From the NCBI RefSeq assembly GCF_000524555.1, contig NZ_CP007154.1:496001-560000 (forward strand): DNA of 64,000 nucleotides. Reading direction: 5' to 3'. This DNA comes from Mesomycoplasma bovoculi M165/69. GTDB lineage: Bacteria; Bacillota_I; Bacilli_A; Mycoplasmatales; Metamycoplasmataceae. The notes beneath the pieces were generated by a model, which ran no database searches, was not told the DNA's origin, and was given only the letters and a program-made list of their open reading frames with translations. Numbering within the stretch: the first letter of the stretch is position 1; every line of letters starts with the position of its first letter. A program made the translations under genes and the position numbers. This document shows, piece by piece, positions 53,991 to 63,628 of the stretch.

Positions 53991-55787
53991 TTAGTAATCT
54001 TTTTTATAAATTTGATTAATTAATTCATCTTGTTCATTCGGATCATTAGATTCCATAATTCTATTTATCTTATTAGTGATATCAAACTGAGCCCTATGTT
54101 GCTTAGCAAGTTCGATTCAATCTAAAAAATCATTGTATGAATTCCGATTTTCTAATTTGTAATTTTTTCGATATTCCTCTTCAATTAATTCTAATATTTT
54201 ATTTTCTAGTGACTCCATTATTTCCTGTTTTTGACTATGATCTAACTCTTTTTTCACTATTTGCTCAAAAATTATTTTGTTTTCTAACTTTAAAAAATTA
54301 TATTTTCTTTCTTTGATTTCTAGAATAAACTCAGGTTTTTCAATTAAAAACAATAAAATTTGAAGTTCCAATATAACTAAAAAATTCAAACGTTCTAGTG
54401 ATTTATTTGGATTTTTTTTATGATTCGATGGTGGAATATCATTTATTTCATTTAAATCATCTGATGGTGGAATATTATAATAATTAGAAGGTTGATGTTG
54501 ATAATTTTGAGTTTTTTTATTTATATTTTTATATTGAAATCTAGATTGTTTTAAGTTAAAACTAGATTCTGGAATATTGAGTTCATAACTAATTTTTTGA
54601 ACGATTATTTTTTGAATTTTGTGTGGAGCAAATTTTAAAAAAACTTCCATTTTATTAACAAATTCAGAAAGTTCAGAAGCTGAATTTAATTTAATTTTAT
54701 TTTTAAAATGCTCATAAACAAAGTCAAAAACACCAATTTTTGTACTTAATAATTTAGTCAAACTACCTTTGCCATTTTCTTGAAAATATTCATCAGGATC
54801 ATAGCCTTTTGGGCAACTAACAATTTCTGGAAATATTTTATGTTCAATTAAAAGTTGAATAGATTTTAAAGTTGCTAAAACACCAGCATCATCCCCATCT
54901 AAAACTAAAATAATTTTAAAACCTTGAATTAATTCTAAATGATTTTTAGTTAGGGATGTTCCCATTAAGGCGACAACATTGAAAATATTATCACGATAAA
55001 ATGCAATAGTATCCATGAATCCTTCGGTAATAATTAATTCATTTGTGTTAGGAATTTTGGATCTTGCCTTAAAAAAGTTGTATAAAATAGTAGATTTTGC
55101 AAATAAACTACTAGCTGCTGAATTTAAATATTTGGGTTCTTTGCCATCTAAACTCCGCCCAGAAAAGCCTACAATATCACCACGATCATTTCTTATTGCG
55201 AAGGTGATTCGATTACTAAAAAAATCAAATCCTGCCTTGTTCATTAAGGAATTATTAACAAGTACAAATTGATCATATTGGCGCAATAATAGTTTAGATA
55301 AACCATCTGGTTCAGCATAACCAATGTCAAAATCTTTTAAAATCTGTTGGCTTAAATTGCGTTTTTTTAAAAAATCTAAAACTATAGGGTTTTTAGGTTG
55401 AAATAAATTGGTAGCAAAAATCCTAGCTGCTGATTCAAAAACTTTAATTGCTTTTTGATCTTGTTCACTATAATTAAACTCATTTATAGATAAAAGAGAC
55501 TGATCAACATTTAAATTATATTTTTTAACTAAATAAGTAACCGCTTGATTAAAACTTCATTTATTAATTTTAGTAAGAAATGCAATAACATCACCGCCTA
55601 CCTTACAAGAAAAACATTGAAAAATTTTTTTATTAGGGGTGACTGAAAGTGATGGATTTGCATCTTCGTGAAAAGGGCAAAGAGCTCAAAAATTATTTCC
55701 TTTTTTGACTAAATTAATGTGGGCTGAGATTTCATCAACAATACTCACATCATTTTTTATTAATAAACGTAATTTATTATAATCCAT
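53991..55787 (-). CDS. dnaG: DNA primase
   Basis: 598 residues. N-terminal zinc ribbon of CHCC type (CPFHEDANPS and IFQCFSCKVGG, about residues 37-63), a catalytic core with ITFAIRNDRGDIVGFSGR, and a TOPRIM domain (IITEGFMDTIAF, LVLDGDDAG). A C-terminal helical part would contact the DnaB helicase. It makes RNA primers for replication. It starts inside the end of glyS (11-bp overlap) and precedes rpoD by 15 bp. Confidence 0.95.
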
Positions 55788-57150
55788 TCAATCCTTTATT
55801 TCCTTGTAAATATGTAACTATTTCATCAATTGCAATTCTCTTTTGCTCCATTGTGTCTCGGTGACGAATAGTTACAGTGTTATCTTCTAAACTTTGGTAA
55901 TCATAGGTGATGCAAAAAAATGTTCCCATTGCATCTTGGATTCTATACCTTTTTCCGATGTTACCACTTTGATCAAAAGTTGCACTAATCTTATTTTTTA
56001 GTAAGTTTTGATAAATCTCAAAACTTACATCATTAAATTTTTTAACTAAAGGTAAAATTGCAACTTTATAAGGACTTAAATCATACTGCAAACTCAAAAA
56101 ATAGCGGTCATTCTTTTGGTCATAAGTAAAAGCATTCTCCAACACCGCGAGCATCAATCTATCAGCCCCGATAGATGGTTCAACAACAAAAGGATAAAAT
56201 TTTTGATTTGTGACTGGGTCTAAATATGTTAGTGATTCACCACTATGCTCGCTATGAGTTTTTAAATCAAAGTCACTTCTGTTGCTAATTCCAATAAGTT
56301 CACCTCACCCAAATGCAAATTTAAATTCATAATCTGCAGTTGCTTGTGAATAGTGAGCAAGTTCTGTTGTATCATGATGTCTAAGTCTAACTTTTGAATC
56401 TTCCAAGCCTATGTTTTTTAAAAATAAGCTAATTTTTTCAATATATTTTTGATAAACTTGAGATGCTTGCTCTGGGTAACAAAAGACTTCCATTTCCATT
56501 TGTTCAAACTCGCGGGTTCGAAAAATGAAATTACCAGGTGTAATTTCGTTTCGAAATGATTTACCAATTTGAGCTACACCAAAAGGTAATTTAGGTCTTT
56601 GTGAACGTAAAATATTGCTAAAATTAATAAAAATTCCTTGAGCAGTTTCAGGTCTTAAGTAAATTGAAGCCTTTTGATCAGCAACAACTCCTTGAAAAGT
56701 TTCAAACATCAAATTAAATTGTCGCACTTTTGATCATTGTACTTTTGAATTATCATAGCTGGTAATTTCAGCTAATTTTTCTTCAATTTTTTCTTTATCT
56801 CAACTTTCAATATTTGTTATTCCAAAAACTTCCTCAAGTAGGTGGTCTACACGATAACGTTTTTTATTAACTATATTTTCAACCAAAAGATCATTGAAAT
56901 TTTGTTGATGTCCAGATGCTTTTCACACTTGAGGATTTAATAAAATTTTAGTATCAACTAAAAACATATTTGGTTCTGTGGTCACAAAAAAATCAAGTCA
57001 AAAGTCCTTAATATTTTTTAGCAACAACGAACCTAAAGGTCCATAATCTCAAGTATTGGCTAATCCGCCATAAATTTGAGAACCTTGAAAAACAAAACCA
57101 AATTGTTTGAGATGGTTAATAAAAAATGAATAATCTTTTTCTGTTATCAT
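55777..57150 (-). CDS. glyS: Glycyl-tRNA synthetase (dimeric, single-chain type)
   Basis: 457 residues. Class II motifs: an N-terminal [11 protein letters not shown] and YGPLGSLL, motif 2 ([30 protein letters not shown]), motif 3 ([15 protein letters not shown]) and an anticodon-binding domain ([10 protein letters not shown], with a [15 protein letters not shown] segment). This is the eukaryote/mycoplasma-type homodimer form rather than the two-subunit bacterial form. Its end overlaps dnaG. The start at 57150 restores the N-terminus. Confidence 0.95.
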
Positions 57151-57165
57151 AATATTAAAAGTTAA

Positions 57166-58491
57166 TTAATTTTTGAAAAAATTTTCAAAAAGAGAACTTT
57201 TGCCCCCAAAATCTTTAATTTGTTTTGACATTTGCTCAAATTCATTAACTAAACGATTGTATTCAGAGCTACTTCTTCCTGACCCTTTTAAAATTCTTTC
57301 TTTTCTAGATTGCATTTTGAGCAACTTAGGTCTTTTTCTTTCTTCCATAGTCATTGAAGAAATTAAAACTTCATACAAATGAATTTTACTTTCAGCATCA
57401 CTAATTTGTTGGTCATTAATTTTTCCTGCAACGCCTGGAATCATATTAATGATTTTAGAAAATTTACCAATTTTCTTAATTTGATATAGACTTTTTAGTA
57501 AATCATCTAAATCAAATTGGCCACTAAAAAGTCGATTCCCAAGTTTTTTTGCTTGAGCATGATCAATACTTTCTTCGGCTTGTTCTAACAAACTGGCAAC
57601 GTCACCCATTCCTAAAATTCTATCTGCAATTCGTTGAGGATGGAAAACTTCTAAAGCACCAATTTTTTCACCACTACCTATAAAGTAAATAGGAATTGAA
57701 AGTAAATGAGTAATAGAAAGAGCAGCCCCTGCACGAGCATCTGAATCTAATTTAGTGATAATAGAACCGCTTAAATTAATTTCATCATTAAAAGTTTTAG
57801 CAACATTAATGATGTCTTGCCCTGATAGTGCATCTGCAACAAAAATTGTTTCATCTGGACGAATAATTTTTTTCAAATCAACTAATTCTTGCATCGATTG
57901 TTCATCAATACTTAATCGTCCAGCTGTGTCAAAAATGATTAAATCATGATTGTGATCAGTAGCTAATTTGAGTGCTTGTTGTGCTATTTCTTGAGGTGTT
58001 CCATCTGTGCTAAAAACTGCAATTGATGTTTGTTTCCCTAACTGTTTTAACTGCTCGATGGCTGCTGGGCGATACACATCACAAGCTACCAAGAGTGGGT
58101 TTTCAGCCTTTTTTTTGTTGCGTGCAAATAATCCTAATTTTGAAACTGTAGTTGTTTTACCAGAACCTTGTAAACCAACTAGAATAATTTTAGAAATTGG
58201 TTTTTTAAAACTAAATTCTTTGGTTTGTTGACCCAATACTGTTACTAAATTTTGGTGTAAAATTTTCAAAAAATGTTGTTTCGGATTTAGTTTTGATGTA
58301 AGACCTTCAGCTAAAACTTGTTTTTTAACTTCAGAAACAAATTCTTTTACAACACTCAAATTAACATCAGCCTCAAGCAAGTTTAATCTAATTTCTCTAA
58401 TAATTCCATTTAAATCATCCTTAGTTATTAAAGTGGATTTTTGCATTTTAGCTAATGATTTTTGCAATCTGTTACTTAAAAAATTTAACAT
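57166..58491 (-). CDS. ffh: Signal recognition particle protein Ffh
   Basis: 441 residues: N-domain four-helix bundle (about 1-85), GTPase G-domain with G1 VGLQGSGKTTT, DVYRPAAIEQL, DTAGR and TKLDSDARAGAAL, and a Met-containing M-domain (about 300-441, SMTMEERKRPKLLKMQ). It binds signal sequences and the SRP RNA and delivers nascent membrane proteins and lipoproteins, of which this organism has many, to the membrane. Two terminator-like structures or short gaps separate it from tsf and glyS. Confidence 0.96.
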   Translation of the reverse strand: MLNFLSNRLQKSLAKMQKSTLITKDDLNGIIREIRLNLLEADVNLSVVKEFVSEVKKQVLAEGLTSKLNPKQHFLKILHQNLVTVLGQQTKEFSFKKPISKIILVGLQGSGKTTTVSKLGLFARNKKKAENPLLVACDVYRPAAIEQLKQLGKQTSIAVFSTDGTPQEIAQQALKLATDHNHDLIIFDTAGRLSIDEQSMQELVDLKKIIRPDETIFVADALSGQDIINVAKTFNDEINLSGSIITKLDSDARAGAALSITHLLSIPIYFIGSGEKIGALEVFHPQRIADRILGMGDVASLLEQAEESIDHAQAKKLGNRLFSGQFDLDDLLKSLYQIKKIGKFSKIINMIPGVAGKINDQQISDAESKIHLYEVLISSMTMEERKRPKLLKMQSRKERILKGSGRSSSEYNRLVNEFEQMSKQIKDFGGKSSLFENFFKN

Positions 58492-58497
58492 AAAAAA

Positions 58498-58528
58498 TCA
58501 AAAAATTTTCCAAATGGAAAATTTTTCT
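58498..58528 (-). terminator. Terminator between tsf and ffh
   Basis: Arms AAAAATTTTCC and GGAAAATTTTT around AAAT, downstream of the tsf stop on the minus strand. T-rich sequence follows towards ffh, so it may be partial and let some transcripts pass. Confidence 0.6.
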
Positions 58529-58556
58529 CCTTATTGTTTAATGAAAAACAAATTGA

Positions 58557-59444
58557 TTATTTAGAATTTTCAATTTGATTTTTAACTTCTTCGCTGAAAT
58601 TTGAAACAACTTTTTCAATTCCTTCACCTACTTCAAAGCGAATAATTTTAATTAGTTTAGCATTATTATTTTGCAAATATTTAGCAACACTAATTTCACT
58701 CTCAACTACAAAAGGTTGGTATTCTAAAACAAATTTAGAAAGTTCTTTTGCCAACATCCCAGTTATAATGCTTTGCTGAATATTTTCAGGTTTTCCAACT
58801 AATGCTGGTGATTGAGAGAGATCAGATTTAATTTTGTTTAGTTTATCAACTGGAATTTCACTTTCAAAAGTAAATTCTGGATTCATTGCAACAGAATGCA
58901 TACATACATTTCTAGCAACTTCTTTAGAACCACCTTCAATGACTGCAATTGCAGATGTTTGACCATTGAAGTGAACATATGAACCAGCATTTTGTCCATT
59001 TGAAATTAAAACAAATTCAACACGACGTAAACTAATTTTTTCACCTAATGTTGCAGATGCATCTGTAACTAAATCAGATATTGTTTTTCCACTTCCACTT
59101 TTTATTTCAAAAGCTTGATCTAGATTATTGAAGTTATTTTCTAATAATAATGTTGCAATTTCATCTTTTAAAGAAATGAAATTTTTATTTTTAGCCACAA
59201 AATCTGTTTCAGAATTTAACTCAAAAATAACAATTTTTTTGTCATTTTTAATGGCATAAACCAAACCTTCAGCAGCTATACGACCTGCTTTTTTAATAGC
59301 TTTTGCCTTACCATTTTCTTGTAATCATGCTATTGCTTTTTGAATATCATAGGCAGATGCTTCTAGTGCTTTTTTACAATCTACAAAAGGTGCATCTGTA
59401 ATATTACGTAATTCTTTTATTTTATTTAAATCTGGTGCTGACAT
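58557..59444 (-). CDS. tsf: Translation elongation factor Ts
   Basis: 295 residues. N-terminal UBA-like domain (KIKELRNITDAPFVDCKKALEA) and the EF-Tu-binding ELNSETDFVAKN, followed by the core repeats (ARNVCMHSVAMNPEF). It recharges EF-Tu with GTP. The order rpsB-tsf is conserved in bacteria; the gap to rpsB is 27 bp. GGAGTT lies before the ATG. Confidence 0.96.
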
Positions 59445-59471
59445 TTTAACTCCTTCTAATAAAATTTAAAA

Positions 59472-60392
59472 TTAATTGCTTGTAGTGTCAACTTCAACAA
59501 CTTTATTTTCTTGCTGATCTCCATTTGAATTAAAACGACGAACATATTTAGTTTGTTTTTGTTCACGTTCTGGATCTTCTGGAAGAATAACTTGAGATTC
59601 TGGCTGGAAAGCAAACAATTGTTTTCCACCTTTTGCTGCTGAAATAGCATCGGCTAAAATTGTAAATATTAATGTTAAAGTTTTAATTGAACCATCGTTT
59701 GCAGGAATTGGGAAGTCTACAAGACTTGGATCAGTGTTTGTATTAACAACTCCAATAATTTTAACTTCTTTTTTCTTAGCTTCTTGAACTGCAATAATAT
59801 CCTTATTTGGATCAGCAACTAACATAATTAATGTTTCAAATTTGGTTTCTTTTAATTTGCGAATACCATTTAAGTTTTTTTGAAGTTTTTGAAGTTGTTT
59901 TTGTTTCAAAAGACCTTCTTTTTTGGTATAACCTTCAAAATTATTTTCAGCTAATTTTTCTAGTTGTTCCATTGTTTTGAGTCTTGATAAAATAGTTCTA
60001 CTATTTGTTAGTGTTCCACCTAATCAACGATCTGAAACATAAATAGAGTTAGTACGAATAGCTTGTTCTAAAATAACTTTTTTCGCTTGTTTTTTAGTTC
60101 CTACAAACATAAATGTTGCACCTTTTTGTGCAAATTTGTAAATTAATTTGTAAGCAATTTCAAGCATTTTTTGGGTTTTCAATACATCAATGTGGTGTCT
60201 TCCACCTTTTTTTTCTTTAATGTATTGTTCCATTTTAGGATTTCAAAGTGAAGCTCTTCTTCCAAAGTATGCTCCAGCTTCCATTAATTTTTGTTTTGAA
60301 ACAACTTCAACTTCTGAAGATGTTGTAGGTTTTTCAACTTGTTGATTTTCTGTTTGATTTACAGCAATATTTTTATTTTGAATGTCATTCAT
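59472..60392 (-). CDS. rpsB: 30S ribosomal protein S2
   Basis: 306 residues, longer than the usual 230-260 because of an extra 35-residue N-terminal tail (rich in Gln, Thr and Val) and a C-terminal tail. The core carries [53 protein letters not shown] and IPANDG. AAAGGA sits 6 nt before the ATG at 60392. It is the first gene of the minus-strand block running to pyrG. Confidence 0.96.
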
Positions 60393-60580
60393 TTTGTTCC
60401 TTTAGTTTGTTTAGCTTCTTAAAATTTCCAACAGCTAGAACTTTTTTTTTTTTATTAAAAAAAGCACACCCAACTGAATCCATTTTAATGTAAAAATAAT
60501 TAATTTTTAAGATTTAAAACTATAATAAATAATAATATTATAATAGAAAGTTACCAAAAATACATAAATTTATTTAAAAT
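60393..60580. other. Upstream region of rpsB
   Basis: 188 bp between rpsB and recU, both on the minus strand. It holds the rpsB leader (with a GTTGGGTGTG stretch, long T12/A7 runs, and a GCTGTTGG segment) and two TATAAT-like sequences near 60518-60545. A regulatory leader for S2 is possible but I cannot define its structure. Confidence 0.35.
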
Positions 60581-61066
60581 TTATAGCATATCAAAAATAT
60601 GATCAGCAAAATCTATGATACCTGGATAAGTCAAAATTACTTCTATTCCATTTTGTTCTAAAAAATTCAAAGAAATTGATTTTTGATTTAAATCTAATTT
60701 AGCTATATCTAACAAAAAAAATCTTTCAAATTCCTTGAAAAAAATTATTAAAAAAGCACAACCATGATGATGGCGAATTTTTTTTAAATAATTTAGTTGA
60801 TGTTCTTGAATTTGTTTTAAATTTAAAGTGTTTTCTTTTGTGCTCTTGGCTTCAAAAGCAACAAAAATACCCTTGTAAATTCCATAATAATCAACAGTTG
60901 ATTTTTTTAAAACAAATGCATCTTTTACTGTTAAATCCTTTCCTATTTTTTTAAAACTAATATCTAACATTTTTTTATGCATAATAGCAACATTATTTTG
61001 ATTATAAAAATCTAATGTATTATTTATTATGGTTTCTAAAATCATTCCTCGATGTTTATGGTTCAT
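60581..61066 (-). CDS. recU: Holliday junction resolvase RecU
   Basis: 161 residues with the RecU pattern: HRGMILETIINNTLDFYNQ at the N-terminus, STVDYYGIYKGIFVAFEAKST with the catalytic Asp and Glu-x-Lys residues, HQLNYLKKI and CAFLIIFF. It cuts four-way DNA junctions in recombination and repair. No ribosome site is visible before the ATG at 61066, which is preceded by repeated TATA. It is divergent from acpS. Confidence 0.88.
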   Translation of the reverse strand: MNHKHRGMILETIINNTLDFYNQNNVAIMHKKMLDISFKKIGKDLTVKDAFVLKKSTVDYYGIYKGIFVAFEAKSTKENTLNLKQIQEHQLNYLKKIRHHHGCAFLIIFFKEFERFFLLDIAKLDLNQKSISLNFLEQNGIEVILTYPGIIDFADHIFDML

Positions 61067-61179
61067 ATATATAAATTAATAAGAAAAAATAGTGAAAACA
61101 CAAAAAAAATAAATTTTTTTGACTATAAATTGGCTTTTTTTGTTATTTTTATAAAAAAAATTAAAAAATGACTAATAAC

Positions 61180-61185
61180 TATAAT
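61180..61185 (+). promoter_or_regulatory. -10 box of the acpS-plsC-scpAB operon
   Basis: A perfect TATAAT ends 14 nt before the acpS ATG. The expected start point leaves a leader of only about 7 nt and there is no Shine-Dalgarno. Confidence 0.55.
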
Positions 61186-61199
61186 AAAATTAGTAATTT

Positions 61200-61532
61200 A
61201 TGATTGGAATAGACATAACAAAATTATCAAGATTTAAAAATAAAACTGATGCTTTTTTAAAAAAAGTCTTGCACCCAAATGAATTAGTTTTGTATAACCA
61301 ACTAAATAATGATGAAAAAATAAAATTTTTAGCTACAAGATGGGTGATAAAAGAAGCAATTTTTAAAGCAAATAATCAAAAATCTAGTTTTTCTAAATTG
61401 AACATTGTCAAAAACAAATTAAAATATTGATTGATTGATAATAATGAAATAATAGATCATAGATTCCAAATTTCAACTTCTAATGATGGTGATTTTGTTG
61501 TTGCAGTTGTATATTTGATAGATAGGCGATAA
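61200..61532 (+). CDS. acpS: Holo-[acyl-carrier-protein] synthase
   Basis: 110 residues with the family core: MIGIDITKLSRF (Mg-binding Asp), KVLHPNEL and FLATRWVIKEAIFKA. It transfers 4'-phosphopantetheine from CoA to acyl carrier protein. A C-terminal SNDGDFVVAVV strand completes the fold. TGA at 61428 is Trp. It starts a plus-strand operon with plsC, scpA and scpB: plsC follows after 3 bp. Confidence 0.9.
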
Positions 61533-61535
61533 AAT

Positions 61536-62288
61536 ATGATTATTAAATTAAAATTATTTTTATTTTCACCTGTATGATTGTGAAGAATTAAAAAAATCTT
61601 TTCATTATCTCGAAAATATCGCAAGGGAAAATTAGAGTTAAATGCACAATATAGATTTGATTTAATTTTAAAATATGCCAAAAAAATATTAAAAATTTTT
61701 ATGGTGGATCTAAAAATTAGTGGCAAAGAAAATTTAGTAAAAAATTCTAGTTTAATTGTTGCCAACCATAAATCAATTGCTGACCCATTTGTATTGATGG
61801 TTGCTACTGCAACTGAAGAGCAGGGTCAAGATGCGGTTAATCCTATATTGACTTTTTTAGCCAAAGCTGAACTCAAAGAAAAACTAATTGTAAAAAGAGT
61901 TTTAGAATTGATTGATACCTTTTTTATTGAGCGTGACAAACCCAAATCAGCTTTTAAAACCTTAGTAGAATTTGGTAAATTTGTAAAAAATAATCGCACA
62001 AGTGGAGTTATTTTTCCAGAAGGAACTAGAGTTAATACTGAACAAATAGGTGAGTTCAAAGTTGGTGCATTTAAAGTTGCTAAGGAAAATTCACTTGCAA
62101 TTGTTCCAACAACTATTAAAAACTCCAAAGATGTTTTTAATTTTTCTAGAAATAAAAGAACAACAATAGAAATCATATTCCATAAACCTATTAAACCAAT
62201 TTATGTTAGTTCACAAACTATTGACTCACTTGCAAAACAAAGTTATTTGGTAATTTCAGAATCCTATAACGATCAAAAAGGAAAATAA
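61536..62288 (+). CDS. plsC: 1-acyl-sn-glycerol-3-phosphate acyltransferase
   Basis: 250 residues. A hydrophobic N-terminus (FLFSPVWLWRI), the HX4D catalytic motif in VANHKSIADP, the substrate motif FIERDKPKSA, FPEGTRVN and a VVPTTI-type end (here IVPTTIKNS) define the PlsC family. It makes phosphatidic acid at the inner face of the membrane. An internal later start would drop the membrane-associated N-terminus; 61536 directly follows acpS. Confidence 0.9.
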
Positions 62289-62289
62289 A

Positions 62290-63036
62290 ATGTTTTTAGA
62301 TAAAGATATTGAATTTCATTTTCAAAATTTTAGTGGTCCACTAGACCTTTTATTGCAACTTGTTAAAAGCAAGAATGTTGATATTATGGATGTTGACCTT
62401 GTTGATTTAGCTAATCAATATGTTTCTATTATAGAAAAAGTTAAAAATAAAAATATTCAAATTGCAAGTGAATATTTAGTTATGGCAGCCACTTTAATTC
62501 ATATTAAAGCTAAAATGCTATTGCAAGTTGACAAAGAAGAACCTGATCCTGAATTAGAAGAAGATAAACAACAACTTCTAGCAATGTTATCGGAATTTCA
62601 ACAAATTAAAAATATTGCTTTGATGTTAAAAGAACAATTAGAGCATCGAAATAATTATTATGAAAAAACAGTTGATAGCTACGAGGAATATAAAAGGCCT
62701 TTGGTAAAAAACAAACTTGATGGTCGATCTTCATTGGTTAAATTAATAGAGATAATAAAACTAATGTTTGATCGAACTAGAGCCCAACAAAAAATTACAA
62801 TTAAAACTGATGAAGTTTTTGTTAGTCCTGATGAACAAAACAAATATGTTTTAAGTTTACTGGAAAAATATAGTGAATTAAAATTTGATACTGTTTTTGC
62901 TTTACCCTCTTTGAAACACTTTTCAATAACACTAATTGCTGTTTTGGAAATGGCAAAAAAACAAATTTTGTACTTAGAACAGCAAAAACAGTTTGGAGAC
63001 ATTAAAATTTACAAAGGAAATCAAGATGAAATATAA
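62290..63036 (+). CDS. scpA: Segregation and condensation protein A
   Basis: 248 residues: FHFQNFSGPLDLLLQLVKSKNVDIMDVDL at the N-terminus binds the SMC neck in this kleisin family (segment shown only to place it at residues 8-36), followed by ASEYLVMAATLIHIKAKMLL and a C-terminal winged helix. It bridges the two SMC heads (smc at 37.4 kb). The ATG is one base after the plsC stop, and scpB overlaps its end by 11 bp. Confidence 0.93.
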   Translation: MFLDKDIEFHFQNFSGPLDLLLQLVKSKNVDIMDVDLVDLANQYVSIIEKVKNKNIQIASEYLVMAATLIHIKAKMLLQVDKEEPDPELEEDKQQLLAMLSEFQQIKNIALMLKEQLEHRNNYYEKTVDSYEEYKRPLVKNKLDGRSSLVKLIEIIKLMFDRTRAQQKITIKTDEVFVSPDEQNKYVLSLLEKYSELKFDTVFALPSLKHFSITLIAVLEMAKKQILYLEQQKQFGDIKIYKGNQDEI

Positions 63037-63628
63037 TAGAATAATTGAAGCAATTATGTATGTACAAGGAGAAAAGGGAGTCTCATCTGAGCAATTGCAA
63101 AATGCACTAAAGTTAGACAAAATCAATGAAGCTAGAAAAATTCTTAAAGATTTTATGACTCATTTTAACAAAGAACATCATGGAATTATTATTGTTGAAT
63201 TTGATGATGTTTTTAAATTTGTAACAAGCAAAGATATGAAACCTTTTTTAATAGATTTTGTCTCAAATGAACGTAAATATAAACTAACAAATTCAGCAAT
63301 TGAAGTTGCTGCAATTGTTGCCTACAAACAACCAGTAACTCGTTCTATGATTAATCAAATTCGTGGAGGAGTTATTTCTGACTACATAGTAGGATCACTA
63401 CTTGCCAAAGGAATTATTGAAGAAGTTGGAGTAGCATCGACACCTGGAAATCCAACTTTATATGGTGTAACTTCTAAATTTTTTGATTATTTTAAATTAA
63501 GATCTATAAAAGACTTACCAAAATTCAAAGAATTTGAATTTCATAAAAGTGAAGAAGATGGTGAAAATCAAGATAATCAAGAACAAACTTTTGACTTATT
63601 TGGTTCACAACGTGAAATGGATGAGTAA
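63026..63628 (+). CDS. scpB: Segregation and condensation protein B
   Basis: 200 residues with tandem winged helices: RIIEAIMYVQGEKGVSSEQL and AIEVAAIVAYKQPVTRSMINQIRG, then SKFFDYFKLRSIKDLPKF. It dimerises and binds the ScpA centre, completing the SMC-ScpAB complex. AAAGGA before 63026 sets the start. The acidic C-terminal tail ends with a TAATG overlap to the next gene. Confidence 0.94.
   Translation: MKYNRIIEAIMYVQGEKGVSSEQLQNALKLDKINEARKILKDFMTHFNKEHHGIIIVEFDDVFKFVTSKDMKPFLIDFVSNERKYKLTNSAIEVAAIVAYKQPVTRSMINQIRGGVISDYIVGSLLAKGIIEEVGVASTPGNPTLYGVTSKFFDYFKLRSIKDLPKFKEFEFHKSEEDGENQDNQEQTFDLFGSQREMDE

Noticed and set aside
53713-53994. Phe/Ser/Val-rich ORF opposite the rpoD N-terminus
   Set aside because: It is the complement of the Lys/Ser/Thr-rich low-complexity tail.
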